Shown: piece after piece, positions 43,548 through 52,052 of the stretch
How positions within the stretch are numbered: position 1 is the first letter of the stretch
Layout: the number at the start of each line of letters is the position of its first letter
NCBI RefSeq assembly: GCF_014899185.1
Contig: NZ_CP045201.1
Span: 3,945,501 to 4,009,500 of the forward strand
Direction: 5' to 3'
Source: Pseudooceanicola spongiae
Lineage (GTDB): Bacteria > Pseudomonadota > Alphaproteobacteria > Rhodobacterales > Rhodobacteraceae
Length of the DNA: 64,000 nt
The notes under the pieces: model-generated
What the model was told of the DNA's origin: nothing
The model's database searches: none
Seen by the model: only the letters and a program-made list of their open reading frames with translations
Translations under genes and position numbers: made by a program

Positions 43548-44492
43548 TTGGATATCCGGCAATTGAAGTACTTTATCGCGATTGCCGAGGCGGGGTCGCT
43601 GTCGCTGGCCGCGCGTCAGTTGCATATCGCCCAGCCCTCGCTGTCGCAGCACCTTGCGAACATGGAGAAGGAGCTGGACGTGCGGCTGGTGGCGCGGTCT
43701 CCGCGTGGCTCTACGCTTACGGCCGAGGGGCAGGTGCTGCTGCGCCATGCGGTTGAAATCTGCACCAGCCTGAACACCTGCCTCAGCGAGATGCGCGATC
43801 TGTCGGCGGAAATCGCGGGTGGTGTGCGCTTTGGAATGCCGCCTTCCGTCTCGATGGTGATGTCGGTACCGCTGGCCGAAACCGTCCGTATCGAGCTGCC
43901 CGACGTCCGCCTGCGGGTCAGCGAAGCGATGAGCGGTTTCATCAAGACCTGGGTTGATGACGGCACGGTCGAGATCGGCTTTCTCTACGATCTCAACGGG
44001 GCGGAGCATTTTCAGATCACCCATGTGCTGAACGAAAAGCTGTTCTTCTTTTCCGCGCCGGACAACTGGCCGCTGCAAACGCCCCCCGGGACCCCGGTGC
44101 CGTTGCGCGACCTTGAGGGGATAGAGCTGGTTCTGCCGGGAGAGCCGCACGGGCTGCGCCGCATCATCGAAAAGGCGGCGGCCGAGGCGAAAGTGCGCCT
44201 CAATGTCGTGACCGAGCTGGACGCGATGACCCAGATCAAGGAGCTGGTGGCGCGCGGGTCGGGATGTTCGATCTTTGCGCCCGCGGCCTGTCATGACTTC
44301 GTGACGGCGGGCCGTATGATCAAGACGCCGATCATCGATCCAGTCATCTCGCGCCCGGTGTATCTGGTCCGCAACCGGGCTGTGGTGCAGACCCGTGCCT
44401 GTGCGGCGGTCGAAAAGGTCACGCTCAAGGTCGCTGCCGAGATGGTGGAGCGTGATATCTGGGAAGGCGAGCTGGTCTGGTCCGAGGACTGA
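43548..44492 (+). CDS. LysR-type transcriptional regulator with TTG start
   Basis: 314 residues. The TTG at 43548 with GGGGAGG seven bases upstream gives the canonical start (L/M)DIRQLKYFIAIAEAGSL; a GTG at 43500 lacks a ribosome binding site. The winged helix-turn-helix covers residues 1-60 (SLAARQLHIAQPSLSQHL) and the effector domain covers about 90-300. It follows the ATPase gene by 72 bases in the same direction, an unusual downstream place for LysR. It may control its own operon and, through the box at 32011, the acyl-CoA genes. Confidence 0.9.
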   Translation: MDIRQLKYFIAIAEAGSLSLAARQLHIAQPSLSQHLANMEKELDVRLVARSPRGSTLTAEGQVLLRHAVEICTSLNTCLSEMRDLSAEIAGGVRFGMPPSVSMVMSVPLAETVRIELPDVRLRVSEAMSGFIKTWVDDGTVEIGFLYDLNGAEHFQITHVLNEKLFFFSAPDNWPLQTPPGTPVPLRDLEGIELVLPGEPHGLRRIIEKAAAEAKVRLNVVTELDAMTQIKELVARGSGCSIFAPAACHDFVTAGRMIKTPIIDPVISRPVYLVRNRAVVQTRACAAVEKVTLKVAAEMVERDIWEGELVWSED

Positions 44493-44537
44493 GGCACCAC
44501 TTTCGCGCCGATGCGCAGCAATGCCATGGCGGCGGTG

Positions 44538-44903
44538 TCAGAGGGTCGCTTCCTCTATCGCATGCAGCAAGGCATCGGGGTCGACGGGCTTGGTGAGGAA
44601 GTCGACGGCGCCCGAGCTCATGGCCAGCTGGCGCGCCATGTCCGTCGGATAGGCGGTCATCAGGATCAGCGGTGTGTGCCAGTGTCTGAGCGCGAGCTGC
44701 TCCTGCAACTCAATGCCCGACAGGCCTGGCATGTGCAGATCGGTGACGATGCAGTCGAGGTCGCGTGGGGTGTCATAGGCCAGCAGGTCCTCGGCAGCGG
44801 CAAACCCGACACCGTCCAGCCCGGCCGAGCGCAACAGGCTGTGGACGCTACCGCGCACGCCGGGGTCGTCATCGACAATCGCAATCAGTAGGGGGAGGGA
44901 CAT
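44538..44903 (-). CDS. Receiver-only response regulator
   Basis: 121 residues from the ATG at 44903 (GGAG upstream). One REC domain: IVDDD near residue 10, phosphoacceptor Asp55 in CIVTDLHMPG, MTAY and the Lys in LTKPVD. No output domain. It resembles the receiver of FixJ-type regulators and the single-domain protein at 11312. It is downstream of two histidine kinase genes on the same strand and could act as their phosphate acceptor. Confidence 0.87.
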   Translation of the reverse strand: MSLPLLIAIVDDDPGVRGSVHSLLRSAGLDGVGFAAAEDLLAYDTPRDLDCIVTDLHMPGLSGIELQEQLALRHWHTPLILMTAYPTDMARQLAMSSGAVDFLTKPVDPDALLHAIEEATL

Positions 44904-45265
44904 TCGCAAACTCCGATCACCCGGCGCTCGTCGCCCGGTTCAGGAGGCGTACCGCGCGGGGGCCCGCCGCACTATCATACCTAAATGCTATACGCCGGAA
45001 TGCTGTCTTCCGCGAGGTCTAGGCTCAGGGCCAAGCGCACCAGATGCGCCATCGGCGGGGCTGGGGACATGGCCGCAGGGGATCGAGATGCTGAGTTGGG
45101 GGAGGTGCCCCGCACCTTTGCGCCCGCTCCCGGGCCTGCATCCCAATGACAGGCGTCTGCTCGGTGCGTCGCGCAGGGGGCTCCTCAGCAGGTCTGTGGC
45201 CAGGCGGAGCCTCGCCCTCCGGCCTCAGCCGCAGGCGTTCACCTCTGTCATCCGCGCGCCCGTTC
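44904..45265. other. 362-base gap between receiver and histidine kinase genes
   Basis: No complete gene is seen. Near its left end the minus strand can encode a LuxR-like tail (see 44981-45052). The remainder is GC-rich without recognisable motifs. It should contain the promoter of the receiver gene near 44910-44960. Confidence 0.35.
44981..45052 (-). pseudogene. Possible remnant of a FixJ/LuxR-type C-terminus
   Basis: The minus strand reads MAHLVRLALSLDLAEDSIP and a few more residues to a TAG at 44981. The MAHLVRLAL stretch resembles the last helix of FixJ-type DNA-binding domains (compare FADLIRVADEL in the regulator at 19460). The helix-turn-helix core that should precede it is not found. 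It may be the decayed cognate regulator of the kinase at 45266, or chance. Confidence 0.25.
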
Positions 45266-46849
45266 TCAGCTCCTGCGCGGCAGGCGAAACTGCATCGTGA
45301 CACCGCCATGCGCATTTGCCCCCGCAACCAGCGTGCCGCCGTGCTGTTCGATGATCGAGCGGCAGATCGTCAGCCCCATCCCCATACCTTCGGCCTTGGT
45401 GGTGAAAAACGGGTTGAACAGCGTTTCCGGGTCTGCCCCTTTCAGGCCCGAGCCGCAGTCGCTGATATTGACCTCGATATGGGCGCTGTCACTCTGCCCC
45501 TCGATCCAGATATTGCGGTCCTCGGGGGCCGTGTCCGCCATGGCCTGCTGCGCGTTCATGATCAGGTTCATCAGCACCTGCTGCAATTGCACCCGATCGG
45601 CATGGACCGGCGGCAAAGTGTCGGGCAGGGCGATGTGCAGGCGGGTCTCGGCCGCGTTCAGATCGCGCTGCAACAGCATCACGGTGTCCGCCAGCACGGC
45701 GTGCACATCAATCGCGGCCTGCACCGGGTCGGACTTGCGCGCGAGGTCGCGGATCCGGGCAATCACTTCGGCGGCGCGGCTGCCGTTCGCGGCGATCTGA
45801 TCCAGACAATTCGTGACTTCGCCGTAGTCCGGTTCCTTACGGGCCATCCAGCGACGACCGGACTTTGCATAGGTGATGATGGCGGTCAGCGGCTGGTTGA
45901 CCTCATGCGCAATCGACGCCGCGATCTGGCCGAGCGTCATCACCCGCGACATATGCACCAGCTCTGCCCGGGAATCCGCCAGCCGTTGTTGTGCGCGGTT
46001 GCGCTCGGTCACGTCCAGCGCCGTGACCAGCACCCGCTGCCAGCCGTGATCATCCGGCGGCAGCGAGACCCGCAGGACGACATCGACCAGATCTCCGACG
46101 GCTGTCAGCAACTGCACCTCTGCTTCGACGGGGCTTTCCCCTGCCAGCAAACGCTCAAAGATCTGCGCCAGACAGGCCTGTGTCGCGAGCGTCTGGTGAT
46201 GGAGGATGTTGCTGCCGATCAGATCGTTGCGGCTGCGAAAGCCGAACAATTGCGCCGCCTGATGATTGGCGTTGCGCAGCATGGCAACCTTACCGGCGCG
46301 CTTGACCAGGGCGACATCGGCGGGCACCCCTGCCTTCAGCATCCTGTAAGCGCAGGACCAGTCGGATTCCCAGATCGGAAAGCCGGCGGCATTGAAGATC
46401 GTCGCATAGAGCGCATCGGCGCGCTCGGCGGCGGCGGCGGTGGCGATCTGGCTGGCACTCAGCAGGCTTGTCACCAGGATGGACACCAGACTGACGCCAA
46501 GGCGCACGGCGGGCGATCCCACGGGGGCATCACTATGGGCGATGTCATACCCCGCGACAGCGAGCAGCGCACAGATGCCACCCGTCGCCAGTACGATGCG
46601 CCGGCTTGCCGTGCGCGTCGTGATCATCACGACAATCGTATAGAGCACCGCTACTGCGCCCTGCAGCGGGCTGAGCACGTCGAGCGCGAAGATGCCAAGC
46701 GCCAGCGACATGGCCACAGCAACAAGCGCGGTCGTGGCAAAAGGCGATGGTGACCTGTTCTCGGCACCCGCCTTGTGCCTTGCTGCCTGTGAGGTGCTGC
46801 GCCCGGGCGCTTCGTCTGCCCGGTGCAGGTCGCGTGTCGGTCCGGTCAT
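45266..46849 (-). CDS. Membrane-bound PAS histidine kinase
   Basis: 527 residues. A basic cytoplasmic start is followed by about four membrane segments between residues 37 and 125 (ATTALVAVAMSLALGIFAL, AVAVLYTIVVMITT, IVLATGGICALLAVAGYDIA, LGVSLVSILVTSLLSA). A PAS domain at about 145-265 contains NHQAAQLFGFRSRNDLIGSN. The HisKA box IAASIAHEVNQPLTAII has His315, and the HATPase has NLIMNAQQAM, ISDCGSGL and GMGMGLTI. It resembles DctB/FixL-type kinases. The start overlaps the upstream HisKA_2 kinase by four bases. Confidence 0.9.
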   Translation of the reverse strand: MTGPTRDLHRADEAPGRSTSQAARHKAGAENRSPSPFATTALVAVAMSLALGIFALDVLSPLQGAVAVLYTIVVMITTRTASRRIVLATGGICALLAVAGYDIAHSDAPVGSPAVRLGVSLVSILVTSLLSASQIATAAAAERADALYATIFNAAGFPIWESDWSCAYRMLKAGVPADVALVKRAGKVAMLRNANHQAAQLFGFRSRNDLIGSNILHHQTLATQACLAQIFERLLAGESPVEAEVQLLTAVGDLVDVVLRVSLPPDDHGWQRVLVTALDVTERNRAQQRLADSRAELVHMSRVMTLGQIAASIAHEVNQPLTAIITYAKSGRRWMARKEPDYGEVTNCLDQIAANGSRAAEVIARIRDLARKSDPVQAAIDVHAVLADTVMLLQRDLNAAETRLHIALPDTLPPVHADRVQLQQVLMNLIMNAQQAMADTAPEDRNIWIEGQSDSAHIEVNISDCGSGLKGADPETLFNPFFTTKAEGMGMGLTICRSIIEQHGGTLVAGANAHGGVTMQFRLPRRS

Positions 46850-47508
46850 GCAGCGCTCTGCGCAATGGAGAGGCGAAAGCGCAGGCCGGGCGCGGCATCT
46901 TCCCAGGTCGCGACGCCACCCAACTGCTGCGCCGTGCTGTCGATCAGCCGTTGCCCCAGCCCAGTGCCCTGCGTGCGGCCGATCACGCCGCAGCCATGAT
47001 CCTCGATGGTCAGCTGGTATCCAGCGCCGCCAAGCGTGCCGAGGGTGATGAAGATGTCGCCGGGTTCCGTCGCTTGATAGGCGAACTTGCAGGCATTGGT
47101 GACCAACTCCGTGGCCAGCATGCCGATAAGTGTGGCGGCTTCGGCACCCACCGCAACCGGCACGGCTCTCAGGATCAGGCGCCGGTGATCCGGGCAGTAT
47201 TGGGCAAACTGCGCACAGAGCCGCTCCAGAAAATCCTGCAGGTCAACGCTTTGATCGGTGCCAGAGCCCTGCAGCAGGCGATGCACATTGGCGATGGCGG
47301 TGATGCGCGCCTGCATACGGTAGAGCGCCTCTCGGGCCTCATGGCTTTCAAGGATGCGGGCTTCGCCGGAAATCAGTGCCGAGACGAGCTGCAGATTGTT
47401 GGCAATGCGGTGATTGGCTTCGTCGGCAGGGCTGGGCCCGCCGGGCGGTGGCCGAAGCTGGCCAGCGACAGGAGAGGGGAGAGCGGTCTCGGTATCTGTG
47501 GGGCGCAT
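46846..47508 (-). CDS. Minimal HisKA_2 histidine kinase
   Basis: 220 residues with no sensor domain: a 28-residue Pro-rich leader, then the HisKA_2 box DEANHRIANNLQLVSALI with His33, and an HATPase domain (LATELVTNACKFAY, IEDHGCGVIG, GTGLGQRLID). Such short kinases must receive input from a partner. It overlaps the membrane kinase downstream and is divergent from the cyclic-nucleotide-binding reductase gene at 47729, with which it shares a 220-base promoter region. Confidence 0.87.
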   Translation of the reverse strand: MRPTDTETALPSPVAGQLRPPPGGPSPADEANHRIANNLQLVSALISGEARILESHEAREALYRMQARITAIANVHRLLQGSGTDQSVDLQDFLERLCAQFAQYCPDHRRLILRAVPVAVGAEAATLIGMLATELVTNACKFAYQATEPGDIFITLGTLGGAGYQLTIEDHGCGVIGRTQGTGLGQRLIDSTAQQLGGVATWEDAAPGLRFRLSIAQSAA

Positions 47509-47728
47509 TCCCGGCTCCAGCCTGCAAGGTCAAGGGATGACACGACTCTGCGCAATCCGGGCAGCGCTTGCCATCATACGTGGGTTTACGGGGCGCAGGG
47601 GCAGGCAACAGCGGCAGTCGGCAGGGGAAGAGGCAAACTTGCGTATGATAGCCGTGCGGCCTGTTTCGGGGGAAACTGCTGCTCAGGCGCGTGATCGCGC
47701 GCGCACCCTGAATGCTGAGGACCACACC

Positions 47729-49372
47729 ATGACAACCGATACAGACCGGGACCATCAGAAGTTTCCCGTCCTCACCCCGGCGCAGATTGCGATTGCACGG
47801 CGGTTCGCCAGCGGGCCGGAAACCCGGTTCGCGCCGGGCGAAACCGTCTATGTCATGGGGGTGCGGGACGCCCCCGCGTGGGTGCTTCTGTCCGGAACGA
47901 TCGACATCGTGCGCCGCGATGGTCTGAACTCGGAGGCCCCTGTCACCTCGCATGGCGCTGGCCAGTTCACCGGCGAGGTCAACCAGCTGTCGGGCAACCC
48001 CACGATAGCGTCGGGCCGTGCGGGGCCGGAGGGCTGCGTTGCCCTGCCGTTTGATCCGCCACATTTGCGCGCGCTGATGATCGGCTCGGCCGATATCGGT
48101 GAAATCATGATGCGCGCCCTGATTCTGCGGCGGGTGACGCTGATCGGGCAGGGCGGTGCGGGCACGATCCTGATCGGGGCCCCCAGCAGCCCCGACATCT
48201 TGCGCCTGCAGAACTTTCTGACGCGCAGCGGCCAGCCGAACCTGGTGCTCGACGTCAATCTGGAGGGAGAAGGGCGCGCTCTGGTCGAGCGCAGCGGTGT
48301 CCCGGTTGAGGATTTGCCGCTGGTCGTCTGTCCGGGTGGGCAAATCCTGCGTCGGCCAAGCGATGTAGAGCTGGCCAGCTGTCTTGGTATCGTGCCGGAG
48401 CTGAACGCCGACCGGCTCTACGATGTCGCGATCGTCGGGGCCGGCCCTGCCGGGCTGGCGACGGCGGTCTATGCCGCCTCGGAAGGGCTGTCGGTGCTGG
48501 TACTGGACGAACGTTCCATGGGTGGGCAGGCCGGGGCCTCGGCCCGGATCGAGAATTATCTTGGCTTTCCAACGGGGATCTCCGGACAGGCCCTGTCGGG
48601 GCGGGCCTACAATCAGGCTCTGAAGTTCGGCGCGGAAATCGCCATTCCGGTGACCGTCGACCAGCTGAAGCGCAAGGACGACCATCTAGCTCTGACCTGT
48701 TCGGGGGACCGGCAGGTGCAGGCGCGCGCGGTGGTGATCGCTTCGGGCGCGCGCTATCGCCGCCCCGACGTGGCCAACCTTGCGACCTTCGAGGGGGCCG
48801 GCGTGTCCTACTGGGCGTCGGCGATCGAGGCGCGGCTCTGCGCGGGAGAAGAGGTTGTTCTGGTGGGCGGCGGCAATTCCGCCGGGCAGGCGGTGGCCTT
48901 TCTGGCGCCGCAGGTCAAACGCCTGCATCTGGTCGTGCGCCGCCCGCTGGCCGAGACGATGTCGCGCTATCTGATTGATCGGATTGAGGCTTTCCCCAAT
49001 GTAGAACTGCACGTCGGGTCCGAGCTGGCCACGATGGAGGGCGACCGCGAGAGCGGGCTTCATGCGGTGACGCTGCGCAATCGCGCCGATGGCACCCTGA
49101 GCCGCTGCGACATCCGTCATGTCTTTCTGTTTATCGGCGCCGACCCGAATGCAGACTGGGCAAAGGACTGTGTCGACACCGATGCCAAGGGCTTTGTCAT
49201 CACGGGGCAAGGCGCACAATCGCTTGAAACCAGTATGCCGGGCGTCTTCGCCATCGGCGATGTGCGCGCCAGTTCGACCAAGCGGGTTGCCTCGGCGGTC
49301 GGCGAAGGGGCCGCCGTGGTGTCGCAGATCCACGCCATGTTTGCCGCAAAAACCAAGGAGGATGCGCTATGA
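47729..49372 (+). CDS. Cyclic-nucleotide-binding domain fused to thioredoxin-reductase-like FAD enzyme lacking CxxC
   Basis: 547 residues from the ATG at 47729 (TGAGG upstream). Residues 20-140 resemble a cNMP-binding domain (GETVYVMGVRDAPAWVLLSG, TGEVNQLSGNP). About 150-225 is a thioredoxin-like spacer (LRLQNFLTRSGQPN). From 233 there is a thioredoxin-reductase fold: VAIVGAGPAGLATAVYAASE (FAD), VLVGGGNSAGQAVAFLA (NADPH), GVFAIGDVRASSTKRVA. Where thioredoxin reductase has the redox C-x-x-C it reads VSYWASAIEARL, so disulfide exchange by the usual route is impossible. It overlaps the zinc-finger gene by four bases. Confidence 0.88.
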   Translation: MTTDTDRDHQKFPVLTPAQIAIARRFASGPETRFAPGETVYVMGVRDAPAWVLLSGTIDIVRRDGLNSEAPVTSHGAGQFTGEVNQLSGNPTIASGRAGPEGCVALPFDPPHLRALMIGSADIGEIMMRALILRRVTLIGQGGAGTILIGAPSSPDILRLQNFLTRSGQPNLVLDVNLEGEGRALVERSGVPVEDLPLVVCPGGQILRRPSDVELASCLGIVPELNADRLYDVAIVGAGPAGLATAVYAASEGLSVLVLDERSMGGQAGASARIENYLGFPTGISGQALSGRAYNQALKFGAEIAIPVTVDQLKRKDDHLALTCSGDRQVQARAVVIASGARYRRPDVANLATFEGAGVSYWASAIEARLCAGEEVVLVGGGNSAGQAVAFLAPQVKRLHLVVRRPLAETMSRYLIDRIEAFPNVELHVGSELATMEGDRESGLHAVTLRNRADGTLSRCDIRHVFLFIGADPNADWAKDCVDTDAKGFVITGQGAQSLETSMPGVFAIGDVRASSTKRVASAVGEGAAVVSQIHAMFAAKTKEDAL

Positions 49373-49668
49373 GCTGCTCTCACACGTCAACGATCCGCAT
49401 CGTGACGCCCAGTGCAAAGGGCTGCGAGGAGTGCCTGAAGATCGGCAGTTACTGGGTGCATTTGCGGCTGTGCCGTGACTGCGGCCATGTCGGGTGCTGC
49501 GATGACTCGCCCCATCGCCACGCCCGCGCGCACTTCAACAGCACTGGCCATCCCATCATCGAGGGCTACGACCCGCCCGAGGGCTGGGGCTGGTGCTACA
49601 TCGATGACGTGCAGGTCGAGCTGCCGAACACGACGCCTCAGGATGGCCCGATTCCGACGTTTTTCTGA
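49369..49668 (+). CDS. UBP-type zinc-finger protein
   Basis: 99 residues forming a single ZnF-UBP domain. Zinc ligands are visible in GCEECLKIG, LCRDCGHVGCCDDSPHRHARAH and the following His in STGHPIIEG. Eukaryotic UBP fingers bind the free C-terminus of ubiquitin; bacteria lack ubiquitin, so the ligand here is unknown. The four-base overlap with the reductase-like gene indicates the two products work together. This pair recurs in bacteria in my recollection, but its role is not established. Confidence 0.9.
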   Translation: MSCSHTSTIRIVTPSAKGCEECLKIGSYWVHLRLCRDCGHVGCCDDSPHRHARAHFNSTGHPIIEGYDPPEGWGWCYIDDVQVELPNTTPQDGPIPTFF

Positions 49669-49872
49669 GGAAAGTTGTGCGGGGGTGGCAGACTGTGCCC
49701 CCCGCTATCCCGCTGACAGGGGCCGAAAAAAGCGCTTCAAGCAAACGTAGGTATGCGATGCGGCGGCCCCGGGGCGCTACTAGATTTACCGGCAAGGACA
49801 AGCCGATCCGGTTGGCTGTCTGAGCCCATTATGGCGGCAGATGCCGTCCCAAAACCTCCAAGGAGAAGTGAC
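49669..49872. promoter_or_regulatory. Intergenic region upstream of dps
   Basis: 204 bases without a gene. It holds the dps promoter. AAGGAGAAG before 49873 is the ribosome binding site. No clear OxyR- or Fur/Irr-type palindrome was found by eye. Confidence 0.35.
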
Positions 49873-50400
49873 ATGACCGACCAGAAAACAGTGCGCACCG
49901 CCGCTGAGCGTCAACTCGGCACCCCGACAGATCTGAGCGCCAACGCCACCCGTGACCTCGCAGCGGAGCTGAACCGGGTGCTGGCGGATGTCTTTGCGCT
50001 CTACCTCAAGACCAAGAACTTCCACTGGCACATGAGCGGTCCGAACTTTCGCGACTATCACCTGATGCTGGACGACCAAGGCGATCAGCTGCTGGCGATG
50101 ACCGACCCGATTGCCGAACGCGTGCGCAAGCTGGGTGAGACCACGCTGCGTTCGGTCAGCGATATCGCTAACCGTCAGAGCTTGCTGGACAATAACGCCG
50201 ATTACGTCGATCCGCTGGACATGCTGGCCGAACTGCACAGCGACAACCGCGCGCTGCTGGCCGAGATGCGCACGGTGCATGGGCTGTGTGACGAGCACGG
50301 CGATGTTGCCACGGCGAGCGTGCTTGAGAACTGGATCGACGAGACCGAAAACCGCGCCTGGTTCCTGTTCGAAATCTGCCGCACCAGCAAGATCCGCTGA
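49873..50400 (+). CDS. dps: Dps-family ferritin-like protein
   Basis: 175 residues from the ATG at 49873 with AAGGAG upstream. The ferroxidase-centre pattern of Dps is present: KTKNFHWHMSGPNF and HLMLDDQGDQ, with the four-helix bundle continuing in IAERVRKLGE and LEDWIDETEN-like ENWIDETENRAWFLFE. Dps dodecamers store iron and protect DNA from peroxide. The N-terminal 25 residues are an extended tail. It stands alone, next to redox-related genes. Confidence 0.92.
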   Translation: MTDQKTVRTAAERQLGTPTDLSANATRDLAAELNRVLADVFALYLKTKNFHWHMSGPNFRDYHLMLDDQGDQLLAMTDPIAERVRKLGETTLRSVSDIANRQSLLDNNADYVDPLDMLAELHSDNRALLAEMRTVHGLCDEHGDVATASVLENWIDETENRAWFLFEICRTSKIR

Positions 50401-50486
50401 TCCGACGACAGGGCAATACACCCCGGCGGGCCAGGTCCGGCGGGGGTATCCCCTTGCAGCCTCTCCATAAAATGCGTTGCCTGCGG

Positions 50487-50516
50487 AGCGCCGCGCCTCT
50501 GGTAGGGCGGGGCGCT
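50487..50516. terminator. Hairpin between dps and rarA
   Basis: AGCGCCGCGCC and GGCGGGGCGCT pair over 10 of 11 positions around an eight-base loop. There is no T-run. It may end dps transcription or lie in the rarA leader. Confidence 0.35.
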
Positions 50517-50560
50517 TCGGCCTATGATAGCGGGCTCGTGTCGACCCGGAGGCTGACCAC

Positions 50561-51859
50561 ATGGATCTTTTCGACGCCTCGCCGTCAGACCGGCGCAGAC
50601 CCCTCGCGGATGTGCTGAGACCGGCCTCGCTGGACGAGGTGATCGGGCAGACAGCGCTGGTTGCGCCGGGGTCTCTGCTGCGCCGCCGGATTGCGGCGAA
50701 TGCCCTTGGCAGCCTGCTGCTCTATGGTCCGCCGGGGATCGGCAAGACCTCGATCGCGCGGGCGGTCGGGCTGATGTTGGGTAAGGAATTCAGGGTGTTG
50801 CACGCGGCGGGTGCGCGCGTCGCCGATATCCGCAAGATCGCGGACGAGGCGCGGATGCATCCGGTGCTGATGTTCGTCGACGAGGTGCATCGCCTGTCGG
50901 CCACGCAGGCCGATGACCTGCTGACGATCTGCGAGGAAGGCACCACCGATTTCATTGGCGCGACCACCGAGAACCCCTATCACTCGATCCCCAAGGCATT
51001 GATTTCACGCTCACAAATCCTCAAGCTGGAGCCGCTGTCGCTGGCGGATATGGAGCAGGTGTTGCAGCGCGGGCTGGACCATCTGGCGCAGAACGGCATC
51101 GAGGTGACGCTGACGCCGGAGCATCTGACGCTGATCGCCGGGCGATCCGGGGGCGATGCGCGGCGTGCGCTGGTGACGCTGGAGAGCCTCGCGGTGGGCC
51201 ATGGCGAGGGGCCGGTGGAGATCAGCGCGGCGATGATCGAGGAGGTCTATGCGGCCGCGGCGGTGAACTTCGACCGCTCGGGGGATCAGCATTACGACGT
51301 GATTTCCGCCTTCGTGAAATCGATGCGCGGCTCGGATCCGGACGCCACCCTCTACTGGCTGGCGGTGCTGATCCACGCCGGAGAGGACCCGCGCTTCATC
51401 GCGCGCCGCATCATGATCCATGCCTCCGAAGATGTCGGGCTGGCGGATAATACGGCGCTGCAAACGGCTGTGTCGGCAGCGCAAGCCGTTGAAATGATAG
51501 GCTATCCTGAGGCGCAGATCATTCTGGCCCATGCCGCGCTGCATGTGGCGCGGGCGCCGAAATCGGGGGCCGTGGCGCGGGGGATCGGGGCGGCGCTGTC
51601 CTATGTCCGCTCCGAGCCAGAGGTCAAGGTGCCGCTGCATCTGAGGGATGCGCATTACACCGGCGCGGCCAAGTTGGGGCATGTCGGATACCGCTTGCCG
51701 CACAACGATCCGCGCGGCTGGGTCGAGCAGACCTATGCGCCGGGGATCGCGCCGGGGCAGTTTTACCTGAGTGATGCGCGCACCGCCGCGACCTTCGAGA
51801 AGCGCGCGGATGAGTTCTGGGCGCAGCTGTCGGGCAAGGATCAGCCGCGCCGGTTCTGA
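50561..51859 (+). CDS. rarA: Replication-associated recombination protein RarA (AAA+ ATPase)
   Basis: 432 residues. N-terminal RPASLDEVIGQTAL, Walker A YGPPGIGKTSIARA near residue 60, Walker B MFVDEVHRLSATQADDLL, sensor 1 IGATTENPYHSIPKALISR, and the C-terminal MgsA domain with DPRFIARRIMIHASEDVGLAD and GYRLPHNDPRGW. RarA acts at stalled replication forks with SSB. Length is typical. No partner gene is adjacent. Confidence 0.95.
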   Translation: MDLFDASPSDRRRPLADVLRPASLDEVIGQTALVAPGSLLRRRIAANALGSLLLYGPPGIGKTSIARAVGLMLGKEFRVLHAAGARVADIRKIADEARMHPVLMFVDEVHRLSATQADDLLTICEEGTTDFIGATTENPYHSIPKALISRSQILKLEPLSLADMEQVLQRGLDHLAQNGIEVTLTPEHLTLIAGRSGGDARRALVTLESLAVGHGEGPVEISAAMIEEVYAAAAVNFDRSGDQHYDVISAFVKSMRGSDPDATLYWLAVLIHAGEDPRFIARRIMIHASEDVGLADNTALQTAVSAAQAVEMIGYPEAQIILAHAALHVARAPKSGAVARGIGAALSYVRSEPEVKVPLHLRDAHYTGAAKLGHVGYRLPHNDPRGWVEQTYAPGIAPGQFYLSDARTAATFEKRADEFWAQLSGKDQPRRF

Positions 51860-51875
51860 GGCGCCTGACATGCGA

Positions 51876-51908
51876 ACGCCCTGCACCGGAAGGGGCGATG
51901 CAGGGCGT
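51876..51908. terminator. Hairpin downstream of rarA
   Basis: ACGCCCTGCA and TGCAGGGCGT pair perfectly over 10 bp with a 13-base loop, 17 bases after the rarA stop. No T-run follows. It is a probable transcript end for rarA. Confidence 0.5.
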
Positions 51909-52052
51909 CGTCTGCGACACCGGATCGGGAGGACGGGACCGGTGTCTAGCGGGGCGCTCAGGCTCTGGCAAAAGGCGCTGAAATGGCCAGATCGGAACGT
52001 CGGTATTGCGTCGGTATCTGAACGGTAACTGAACGGTGCGATTTTGCGCCGT

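Noticed and set aside
36633..44492. Complete sugar-lactone oxidation pathway (Weimberg or Dahms type)
   Set aside because: Lactonase-like propellers are present but no sugar dehydrogenase, sugar-acid dehydratase or aldolase is linked to this operon.
45146..46753. 535-residue plus-strand frame opposite the membrane histidine kinase
   Set aside because: The minus strand carries complete HisKA and HATPase motifs; this frame has none.
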